64,000 bases of DNA from Medicago truncatula (lineage: Eukaryota; Streptophyta; Magnoliopsida; Fabales; Fabaceae): the NCBI RefSeq assembly GCF_003473485.1, contig NC_053044.1, positions 51,996,091 through 52,060,090 on the forward strand, written 5' to 3'. The notes below the pieces were generated by a model, which made no database searches, had not been told where the DNA came from, and was given only the letters and a program-made list of their open reading frames with translations. Below, piece by piece: positions 34,898-44,663 of the stretch. The position numbers and the translations under genes were made by a program. How positions within the stretch are numbered: position 1 is the first letter of the stretch; the number at the start of each line of letters is the position of its first letter.

Positions 34898-37380
34898 AAT
34901 GTTTTCCCCTTTATTAAATCCCATTTTTTAAGTTGGCTTGTTCGAGTGCTATCAGCTAACCTGGAATCAACTCTAATATTGGGTGATATGCAGAGGGGGA
35001 CCCATGTATTAGTGAGGGGTGCACTTGCACACCCTGAACTATTAAAAACTGCAAATGCCATGCTACCCTATATCTTTTGCATATTGAACTCTGAAATTTT
35101 GTTTTGCACCTTTGACCCAGGACTCAATCCACCCTCTCAGATTCTCGTCTCACACTTCTCTCTACCCTTCTAAATTCTCTCATCTCTTGTTGCCGGCAGC
35201 AGCTTCCCAAGCACCTCCACTGCGCCACACCTGACACACACCCTGCTTCCCTCTCACTGTCACACGATCCGCCCAGTTCCTTCTCTCTCTTGTGCGCGCA
35301 ACCCAATTTTCTTCCACTCTCTTTGTTTGGTTCTGCGGGATCTTTCTGGTTTGGCCTCCACCGCCCACCAACACCGCAGCGAAATCCAAGCTTCCAACTC
35401 CTCTTCATTGGGCCTCCAACAGCAACATAACAGAAACAGGTAATTGAATTTCAAAATCCCCATTGTTGGGGTTTTTTAATTTTGGATTATTTTATGACTC
35501 AATTGTATTCCGTCGGTTGATTCATTATGCAATTGGGTCTATGACTAATATATTTGTGTTGTGAAATCAATATTGGGGTTTTTGATTTGTCTAAAATTGG
35601 GGATTTTGTCTTTGTTAGTTGCTGTGATGGATTTGGATCCTCTCAATTGTGAAGAAAAACTTGAAAGTTATGTGGATGATCTCACCATTAAAATGCATTT
35701 GACTCTACAACCTACATAAACCAAATCCTGCTGTGATACTCTTCCAAATCATTCTGTTAGTTGCTAATTATGAATCATTGTCGCTGTATTAGCTGCTGAC
35801 TCTAGTGTACTGTGAAATATTGTGGTGGATTTTGTCATTGTTGTTGTTAGTTGTCATTATGAATCATTGTTGCTGTATTAGCTGCTGACTTTGTTGTTTG
35901 TTGAAACAGGAAACATATTTTTGATGCAATAAATGGGACTAATCAAGAAAAATGCTATGAATTTGATTGTTAACCAGGAAAAATACTTCATGTAGATCAT
36001 TATAGCATTGAACGTATACTCCTAAGCTGGAAGTTAAAACACGGTCTTAATATTCTTGTGGAGTTTTGTTCGCACGTATCTTTAAGCTGGAAGTTCATGG
36101 TTGGATTGGCCTTCAGTTTAAATCTCCATTTTAGGAATTGGTCGAGCTTTGGTGGAGTTGCAGGTGGCATATGCCTTTTGCTAATTGCTACTGTTAAGAA
36201 CCGGTATTGAGAGGAAAAGTCCTTTATACTTTTCCCTTTAAAATTCTCATGCTAGAGTTTTTATGTTTGTAACTTTTCCCGGCAATACTCCTTATGCCTT
36301 GGTTTAATATACCCTAAAAAAATGTATTAAAAATTTATCATTATGGTTTACACCCCTGGCTACGCTACGCCCCCGGTGATAAAAGGCATTTTTCAATTTG
36401 ACGTGGTTACAAATTCACAAATCCATGCCATCATCGCAGTGGTGACCATTAAATCGAGATAGGATAGTGTGATTTGAGGTGCAGCCTTTTTTCAGCGGTG
36501 TACCTGTAAACTTGGCACAAATATTGAAGCTGTCCAATTAAGATTGCATAGTAAGATCACGTGACTATCTTGACTGAATGACTTTGGGCACACATAATTT
36601 TTAAGATATGGAGAATTGATTTTGGATAAAAATAATTCTTACTAAATTTTAGTTATAAATTTAGGAAAATGCTAGATCTCTCCAAAATCTGTTTCACGAG
36701 AGCCTAGCGAATGACGTGGAACGGTCATTTGCGTTTTACAGCTTCTCTCTCAAGTCAGTCTTCCCTTTCTTTTCCTTCAAAGTTTCACACTCTTCATATC
36801 ACTCTACTATTTCACATCCTTTGTAAATTGCCCATTCCTTCAATTGATGTTTGAGATTTCCTGTTTGTACCCACGATTGATCAGTTTTGGGAAGATGGGG
36901 TTTTTGGAAGAAGAATTAGAAGCTGCCGAAAGTAGTGGATTCCAAGATTTAAAGTTTATGTAATCATGGTAACATGCAGGAAGGGGGTGTTCTAGACCAA
37001 GTTTGTATTCAACAACAATAAATACATGCTATTTTTGCGTGGAACAAAGGTGTTGAAGTGTGCTGGTAGAGTTTTGAAAAAGTAGATTCATATTCGAATA
37101 ATCCACCGCCATGGAATATGACTAAACAGAGCTGTTGGGTTTGTGAGAGATGGTGATGGTGATGGTGATGTCTTTGGGTGTGTAGTGAATATGGGTTGTC
37201 TAGATTGGGTAGTATTACAGTCATGGCTTTTTCTTTTTTCTTTCTGTTTACTTTATTTGAAAAAAAGAATTAGAAAAAATTAGCATGTATATGTTGTATG
37301 CAGTTTGCCTTGTAACTCATAAATACACACCCTCGTGGAATTTCCCAAAAAATACATAACTTCAAGTATAATTAATTCTG
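34898..37380. other. Downstream of PPR gene: repeat-like, no confirmed gene
   Basis: 34985-35110 (GGGACCCATGTATTAGTGAG onward) looks like a dispersed repeat. 35150-35420 is pyrimidine-rich and ends in AACAG|GTAATTG, a good 5' splice site. 35627-35719 is a 30-codon ATG frame (starts MDLDPLNCEEKLESYVDD) that I do not recognise. Together these may be the remains of a captured or decayed transcript unit. 37149-37171 contains a short GATGGT repeat. No domain supports a gene. Confidence 0.35.
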
Positions 37381-37384
37381 AAGG

Positions 37385-37850
37385 CTGAATCAATTCGTCA
37401 AAGTAGTCATAACACATGTTGGAATATGATCAAAAGTGTGGTGACTAACATAAGACAATGTTGCTCTAGCTAAGAAATAAGAAATATTGTTGGTTTGCCG
37501 TTGGATAAAATTTAACTTAAAGTTTGATGAAGAGCAAAATAATTTTCTACAAACATTTAAAATAGCACCAAATTCTAACTTGCGAGTAAGCTTACTCGAG
37601 GTGCCGTCAACCACTAGCTTGAAATTTAATCCTATCATCATCACTTGAGTGAAATTCAAATTCATAAACAATAAGAGTGCTTGTCTTAGGCTCAATACTT
37701 CCGCTTCTTGAGGTGTTGGTTAACTATTTGTCCACATGGTTTAAACACAAATCAATTCACCTCTTTCGTCTCTAAGACACATACCGGCACTAAAACAATT
37801 TTTTCTTTAAAACTTGCCTCATCCACGTTGCTCTCAACTTTGTCTCTCCA
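37385..37850 (-). pseudogene. RNase H-like (RVT_3) fragment of a LINE-type element
   Basis: On the minus strand, a KVESNVDEASF segment (family: KCNVDASF, first catalytic Asp) leads, after stops, into SLRQALLLFMNLNF, FKLVVDGTSSKL and FIQRQTNNISYFLARATLS. This is the C-terminal end of the plant RNase H-like domain found in LINE ORF2 proteins. In-frame stops near 37720 show it is dead. Confidence 0.6.
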
Positions 37851-38739
37851 CCGGAATTGTCCACCTATGTTATGATGTTTGTCCATTATTATGACCTCAT
37901 GTTTACTCCATCTTCTTCAGATTTTTCTCATTTCTTCCTCTACACGGCTTAAATGCTCCATTCCGCACTATAAAATTTTACGTATTCATTGTGAGGGATC
38001 TATGTGTCATCCAGCACATTGATGATAGTGATGACATTTTTGTATTTTAAGTAGACATCTATTTTCAACTATTGTGCGGGATGAAAACACTGGTGTTATG
38101 TTATGAGGAGAATTTACGGTGAGAATCTCTGTTAATATTGATGGAACAATACAATATAAATACTAATTTTTTGAGTTTAAGTGTAAATTTTCCTAGTATG
38201 TAAGGGATCCCATTTCAATACTAGTGCTAAAATTTCATAAAAATGGATCAGCTAAAAAGCAACGATGAAATGGGACTATGGGAGGGTTCGAATTCCAAAG
38301 ATACAAGAGAATCTTCTCAAGTTCGCATGCCCTCCGCCATGGAAGACCACTCCTTTATACTCCTTTCATCTCTATATATAAACTCTATGCTTTTTTCACA
38401 TTTCTTAAAAAAAGTTATTGATGTAGTTAATGTGTTTATTTTGTGTATTAATATTAACAAACTATCCTTTATTTTTATGTGTATTAAATTTGATTTTTCA
38501 TATTTCCAGACAAGTTAATAGTACTAATTAGAGGTATGTTTAGGAAAAAAATAATAAATTTATCTATTAATTTGAAGAAAAAAAAAGTTTATATTTAAGG
38601 ATAAATTTTTAGTTAAATAAATACTTATGTGTAGGGACGGAGGGGGTACCATTTTGTGTCCATTTGGTAAAATTAAGCATATGCCAACTTATATAGTTGA
38701 TAAAATTAAAGTGTTTAGGTTGAGTTGTTAACAAAAATT
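37851..38739. other. AT-rich gap, nothing recognised
   Basis: The frame at 38243-38518 starts with a plausible ATG but has no domain and runs into AT-rich low-complexity sequence. Confidence 0.35.
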
Positions 38740-39835
38740 GAATTGTTAAGGGTAACTTGTCCAGAAAAAAGTTTAAAAACACTAAAGGCAAAAACTTGAA
38801 AAAGAAGTTTGATCAAAATAACAAACAATAAAAGCATTAAAAATATAATTGAGGAAAAAAAATGCAAATAGACAAGAAAACTATCGATATATATATAAAG
38901 TAAGAATGTAGAAAAATTAAGACGACACACACGTAATGCAGACAATGAGTAGAGAGAATAAAGACCGTAAAACTTTATAGAAACAAGAGATACAATAAGA
39001 CTAAACAAAGATGTGAAAGAGACGGCTCATATCCACGCAACAAAATAAATAAATAAATTAAAATTGTATTAAAAACTAATTCTAAAAGATCTTTAACAAT
39101 TAGTTTAAGAGTTTTCCAATTTTATATAATTTTAGTGTAAATGTAGATTTGAATTAAAAAATAATTAAATTGTCAAATGTAATTTTGCTCAAAAATAGCT
39201 TAAAAAACACTAAAGGAAAAAATAGTAAAACAATTAAAAGAAGTTTGACCAAAATAACAAACAATAAAAACATTAAAAATATAATTGAGGGGAGAAAATG
39301 CAAATAGACAAAAGAAAACTACCGACATACATAAAGTAAGAATACTTTTAACATGAAAGTAGAAAAATTAAGACGACACACGCAATGCAAACAATGAAAA
39401 GAGAGAATAAAGACAATAAAACTTTACAAGGACAAGAGATACGATAAGACTACACAAAGATATGAAAGAGACGGCTGATATCCGCACAAAAATAATAATA
39501 AAATAGTTAAAATTGTATTAAAAACTAATGAAAACTAATTCTAAAAGATCTTTAACAGTTAGCTTAAGAGTTTCCCAATTTTCTATAAAAAAATTTCCTA
39601 TAATTTTAGTGTAAATTTAGATTTAAATTAAAAAAGATTTAAATTGTTAAACGTAATTTTGTCCAAAAGTAGGTTTAAAAACTCTATAGGCAAAACTTGA
39701 AAAATAGTAAAACGGTTAAAAGAAGTTTGACCAGCTTGAAAAATAGTAAAACGGTTAAAAGAAGTTTGACCGAAATAACAAACAATAAAAGCATTAAAGG
39801 AAAAAAAATAGAGAGAATAAATCTAGTGGTTTAAT
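38740..39835. repeat. Degenerate tandem array, about 440-520 bp unit
   Basis: Consecutive units are anchored by the phrase AAATAACAAACAATAAAA at about 38816, 39252 and 39772. Intervening blocks are shared: AATGCAAATAGACAA, AATTAAGACGACACAC, AAGAGATAC(A/G)ATAAGACTA and CTAATTCTAAAAGATCTTTA. The third unit contains an internal 37-bp duplication (39682-39769, 'TAGTAAAACGGTTAAAAGAA' twice). A fourth unit resumes at 41697 and continues to about 43700, split by insertions. There is no coding capacity. Confidence 0.75.
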
Positions 39836-40019
39836 CTAATTATTTTTTTAGGGTAATAGTAGAATATTCTAACTACTTTTAATTGATCTACCAAATTTCT
39901 TATATTAATTTATAAGCAACCAAATAATAATGTATTCAAACCAAATTTTAATATCTGTATAAAAAATTTCCTTCAAAGAAAATATATGTATAAAATTTTA
40001 ATGGGTCTGCATGCATAAT

Positions 40020-40480
40020 TATTATAAAATCAATTATTCATTAATAAAATATATCTAATAGTAACAAAGATTCATTTATTTTTAATAAATCATAAAAAAA
40101 AAACTAAATAATAATCAGATTTTCCATGGCAAAAGCCACCAAAAAATATAATTTAATAAAATGAATTATCAATTTATAAAATATGTCTAATAGCAAGAAA
40201 GATTTTTTTTAGAAAAAATAGACACAAAGATTCATTTATTTTTTATGAATCATGTATAATCGTTTATAAATATTCAATTATAAAATATATGTAATAGAAA
40301 CGAAGATTCATTTGCAAAATATTTACAACCAAATAAAAAAACTAAATAATAATCATATTTCATATGGGAAAAGCCACAAAAAAATTATAAATCTAATATA
40401 ACTATTCATCGCTTATATAATATATCTAATAGAAACAAAGATTCATTGGTAAAATATGTATAAGCGTATAACTGAATATA
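40020..40480. repeat. Diverged tandem repeat (about 200 bp period)
   Basis: Blocks of 'ATATATCTAATAG(T/A)AACAAAGATTCATT', then 'AACTAAATAATAATCA(G/T)ATTT' and 'GG(C/G)AAAAGCCAC' recur two to four times with divergence. This is AT-rich satellite-like sequence without genes. Confidence 0.55.
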
Positions 40481-40502
40481 ATATACGTAATAGAAGTTAA
40501 AT

Positions 40503-40602
40503 TAACCCACTTTAATTGACACGGGGAATAATCGAATCTGAGACTTTGAGGAGGAGGACACTCTCAGGTCTCAAGCATATGCTACCAGACCAACCCAAAT
40601 GA
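40503..40602 (-). mobile_element. SINE (minus orientation), diverged
   Basis: In reverse complement it reads TTGGGTTGGTCTGGTAGCAT (A-box region), then TCTCAGATTCGATTATTCCC (B-box region), at tRNA-like spacing. Related partial copies occur at 19183-19283 and 19325-19422. No target duplication is clear. Confidence 0.5.
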
Positions 40603-40696
40603 ATTTAACATTCAAATTTCTTATAGAAAAAACCAACAAAAAATGCCAAATATTCATCTATATAAGGAGTCGGGCCTGGCGTTGGATGATGCTTTT

Positions 40697-41652
40697 TAGG
40701 GATGGCAATGGGTACCTAATGGGCATAGTACTATAGTACTCATCCCCATACCCGAGTTTGTAAAAAAAATCCGTACCCGAGCCCGTACCCTCGTGGGCAA
40801 CAACTTTGTGCCCTTCCCCATACCCTATGGGCACTTAAGTGCACATACCTGCAGTCATTACCCGCACTTTAACCATGAAAAGACAATAAAAAACACCACA
40901 ATTGAAATAAAATTATGATCCTCAAAATTTCAAATCAACTAATAAAATAGTATAAATCATACTCCCTCCGTCCCAAATTGTATGACGTTTTGGCCATTTC
41001 ACACATGTTAAGAAATGTAATTAATATTGTATGGGAAAGATATATTATGAGTTATTTTTACAAAATTGTCCTTAATAAATGATATGGGAAAGATAAATGA
41101 AGGAATTGAAAGAAGAGAGAGTAATAAATAGTTAAGGATATAATAGGAAAAGTAACATTAATATTTCATTGGTATTGTAAAGCGACATACAATTTAGGAC
41201 AAATATTTTTTCTAAAATGACATACAATTTGGGACGGAGGGAGTGATATTTAGCCAAATAAAAAAACATCCAAAATATCCTTAGAAAGAAAGAAAAAATA
41301 GATATTTTACATCAATTATACGTTAAAAAGTTGCAGTTGCATGTTAAAGTCATAATAAATTGTTACTACAGTTTTTATTAAGTTGCATTAAGGTTAGGCT
41401 TAAATAGTTAAATATATTAATTAGTTAATTGTACACAAAAAATAAATAAATTATTTATCATATTATATAAAATACATATATGCGGGTTGCAGGACTGAGT
41501 AGTACAGTGCTCATACCCGTGCCCATATCCTTTCAAATTTGCGGATAATTACCCATACTTAAACCCGGACCCATGAAAGTTGGATTTTACCCTACCTGTA
41601 ACGGGTATTTTTTGCGGGTGTCCATAGAGTCTGGGTTCTATTACCATCTCTA
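40697..41652. mobile_element. Non-autonomous hAT-like element
   Basis: The ends are TAGGGATGGCAATGGGTACC and, in reverse complement, TAGAGATGGTAATAGAACCC. Inside, both arms carry many complementary 'ATACCCG / CGGGTA' motifs. The flanks ATGCTTTT and ATACTATT agree at 6 of 8 positions, a possible eroded 8-bp hAT duplication. A complete Stowaway MITE sits within it. Confidence 0.6.
40962..41243. mobile_element. Stowaway-like MITE, complete
   Basis: The ends CTCCCTCCGTCCCAAATTGT and, in reverse complement, CTCCCTCCGTCCCAAATTGT are identical for 20 bases. TA flanks the left side and TG the right. The interior matches the eroded copy before the PPR gene. It is inserted in the hAT-like element. Confidence 0.85.
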
Positions 41653-41912
41653 ATACTATTGCAAAAGACAGTTGAGCATTAGTATATGTCTACATAAAAT
41701 AGTAAAACGGTTAAAAGAAGTTTAACCAAAATAACAAACAATAAAAGTGTTCAAAGAAAAAATAGAGAGAACAAAAAAATGCAAATGGGACAAAAGAAAA
41801 CTACTAACATACATAAAGTAAGAATACATGGGAATCCTGAAGTAGAAAATTAAGACCCACACATGCAGTGCAAATATGTAAATAATAAAAGAAAATAAGA
41901 CGATAAATTTTA

Positions 41913-42691
41913 AAGTTTTACTAATTACACCCAGTTTAATCCTGGTTGTACTCCAAAATGACAAAATTATCCTTTCATAAAATTTAATTTTCAAAAAGCA
42001 TCTTTCTTTTTTCTTGGTTACATCCTAAAATCACTCTTCAGTTTAAGTAGGTCATGTAAACTTAGTTTCAGTAGGTTATGTAAACTGAGTTTAAGTGTAC
42101 ATACTTAAACTCAGTTTAAGTAGGTCATGTAAACTGAGTTTAAGTGTACATCTAAAAGTTCAACCTTGTTCAATGATTATACGTAATATCAGTTTAAGTA
42201 TGTACATGTAAACTTAGTTTAAGTAGGTCATGTAAACTGAGTTTAAGTGTACATACTTAAACTCAGTTTAAGTAGGTTATGTAAACTAAGTTTAAGTAGA
42301 TTATGTAAACTAAGTTTACATGAACGTACTTAAACTGAATTTAAGTTAACCTCAACAATGTAAAACTGAAATTGTCGTATAATGTAGTTGAACAAGAAGA
42401 AGAAAATTGAAACCAACGTTATTGAAAAAGAAGAAAAAATTCACTTATTTATATGCAATCGAGTATGGATGAAAGATGTTTTGATTCACTCTTTAATCTT
42501 CCATTGAGATTAATTGAACATCAGGATTGTTTGATCGTTGGTGGGTGAAAGAGAGTGGAATTTTAGAGTGACAATGAATGAAATCAAAATTTTAAGAAAA
42601 TTTATATAAAAGGACAATTTTGGTATTATCAAAAACTTTTTAAAAAAACTGGGTGTAACCAAAAATATATAGGGTGTGAATAGAAAAACTC
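41913..42691. mobile_element. Mutator-like element with internal palindromic repeats, 9-bp TSD
   Basis: The flanking direct repeats TAAATTTTA (41904-41912 and 42692-42700) are perfect. The ends are inverted: AAGTTTTACTAATTACACCC and, in reverse complement, GAGTTTTTCTATTCACACCC, followed by paired 'ACACCCAGTTT' and 'AAAAT.GTCCTTT' blocks. It carries no transposase. A fragment of the same end is found in a DCL3 intron (55676-55707). Confidence 0.75.
42040..42345. repeat. Palindromic repeat cluster inside the element
   Basis: About ten copies of CAGTTTAAGTA / TACTTAAACTG and GTAGGTCATGTAAACT occur in alternating orientations, so the cluster can fold on itself in many ways. The repeats are near-identical, which suggests recent amplification. 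Confidence 0.75.
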
Positions 42692-42727
42692 TAAATTTTA
42701 TGTTGACAAGAGATACGATAAGATTAA

Positions 42728-43598
42728 GGGTTAATTAAGTTTTTGGTCCCTATAAATATCTGCAGTTTTGTTTTTAGTTCCTACAAAAATAAATCACATT
42801 TTTTAGTCCCTACAAAATTTTCCGTTAGTGTTTTTAGTCCCTATTAAATTAAAATTTGTTTAATTATGCTTAAAATTTTAAATTTTTTAATGATTTTTTA
42901 GACAGTTGTTTAAAATATTATAAAAGGTTCCGCCACAATAAATTAGCACAAAATTTTATTTTTAGGCCCAAATTTTCGTTAGTTTTATCTTGAATTTTTG
43001 GCGTTTAAAAAAAATTATATTTAATTCATTACATGTTAAAAAATTTTAATTTTTTATAAAAGAGATTATTATAATGTTCTTAACATGTCTGTTAAAAATC
43101 ATTTTAAAATAAAAAAGTTTAAGTATAATTAAACAAATTTCAATTTAAGAGGGACCAACACATACTTTTAGTCCTTGTAAAATCAAAATTTGCTTAATTG
43201 TGCTTAAACTTTTAAATTTGTAACATATTTTTTACATATTTACTTAGAATATTATACAAAGTTCCTTCGTAAGAAAGTAACTTAAAATTTTATTATTAGG
43301 TCCAAATTTTCATCAATATAATCTTGAAAATTTGACTTTTAGAAAAATTCATATTTAATTCATTTCATGTTAAAAAGTTAAAATAATTTACAAAAGAGTG
43401 TCTTACGATGTTATGAACATGTATGTAAAAAATCTTTAAAAAATTTAGAAGTTTAAGCATAATTAAACAAATTTTAATTTAACAGGGACTAAAAACACTA
43501 ACAGAAAATTTTGTAGGGACTAAAAAGTGTGATTTATTTTTATAGGGACTAAAAACAAAACTCCAGATATTTATAGGGACCAAAAACTTAATTAACCC
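42728..43598. mobile_element. Mutator-like element with 9-bp TSD
   Basis: The termini read GGGTTAATTAAGTTTTTGGT at the left and the same in reverse complement at the right. Long inverted arms contain repeated AGTCCCTA blocks. Perfect 9-bp duplications TAAGATTAA flank it (42719-42727 and 43599-43607). It is non-coding, hence non-autonomous. It lies only 27 bases from the target duplication of the preceding element. Confidence 0.85.
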
Positions 43599-44097
43599 TA
43601 AGATTAAACAAATATATGAAAAAGACAACTTAAAATGATACAAAGAAATAAATAAAATCGATATAGATAAATAAATAAAATCAACGAAATTTTTTTTTGA
43701 TAGAATGAAATTAAATATTAAACTATTGAAAGTCGACTCTAAATATACTAATTATAGAAAAATCATCACAATTACGAATAAAATTTATGGTTTGTTATAA
43801 GAAACAATATTTTCTAATAGTACAACTCAAACAAGACATTCACGTCAATCTATTCCTATTATGAAAAACAACGTCCAATAATCCATGCAACATTTATCCA
43901 TCAGACACAATTATCTCTTCAACACTTTTGATAGTTAACTTTAAAATTATCATGATACAAATAAATCATCATTATTTTTGAAAGAAATCCTTGTTCAATT
44001 TTTTTTTAAAATCAAAATATAATATTCATATCATATTTACAAATATAATATAAATTAATATTTTACAAAAATATTGTGTCACTACCAAAAAAAAAAA

Positions 44098-44270
44098 GAG
44101 TAATGATACATAGACACCCTTTATTCCCATATACCCTTGTACATCCCATGCATTAGGAAGAGAGAAAAGAGAAAGTGTACTTGTGCGGGATCCACGTGAC
44201 TACGTGTCAGATTTTTATGTAGGTGTCAAAGGGTGTATTGCCACCTAAGGGTATCTATGTATCATTGCTA
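44098..44270. mobile_element. Foldback MITE upstream of DCL3
   Basis: The left arm AGTAATGATACATAGACACC pairs with the right arm, whose reverse complement reads AGCAATGATACATAGATACC. The element sits about 400 bases before the DCL3 start codon, so it may lie in or near the promoter. The rest of 43700-44663 is AT-rich; 44271-44663 is probably DCL3 leader and promoter. Confidence 0.65.
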
Positions 44271-44663
44271 AAAAAAAAGTTTATATATTGTGCAGCGTGC
44301 AGCATATATGAAGCAGTACACAACAGAATTGCCCTTGTTCCGTCCGTATACAACAGAACAGAACAGAATCTATCTACTTCACCCATGTTCTTCTTATTTG
44401 TACTCTTCACTTCACTCTTTTCTTTTCTTCAATCAAATTTAACTCCTTTCAGTTTCACTTCTCTCTACATTATATTGCAACATAGCTTCTAACCTTAACT
44501 TAACTTTCTGTCGTTTTTTTTTTCCTTTTCATTGGAACTATAACCTAAGACCTTTGTTTTGTTTTTTTGGCAAAACCTTAAACCTTTGTCTCTAGGTTTG
44601 TTTTCACTATAACTGGAAAAATAATATCAAAACTTGAAGCAATTCTTGTTCTTCATCTTTCTC

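Larger units (their letters stand above)
41697..43700. repeat. Interrupted fourth unit of the tandem array
   Basis: Array sequence at 41697-41912 resumes at 42692-42727 and again at 43599 onward (to about 43700). When the two insertions and one copy of each duplication are removed, the order of blocks matches the unit at 39220-39500: AAAATAAGAC, then GACAAGAGATACGATAAGA, then AAACAAATATATGAAA. It shows that the array existed before both insertions. Confidence 0.65.

Noticed and set aside
35124..35463. Three overlapping minus-strand frames of 67-94 residues
   Set aside because: Compositionally biased (pyrimidine-rich complement), mutually overlapping, and no domain in any of them.
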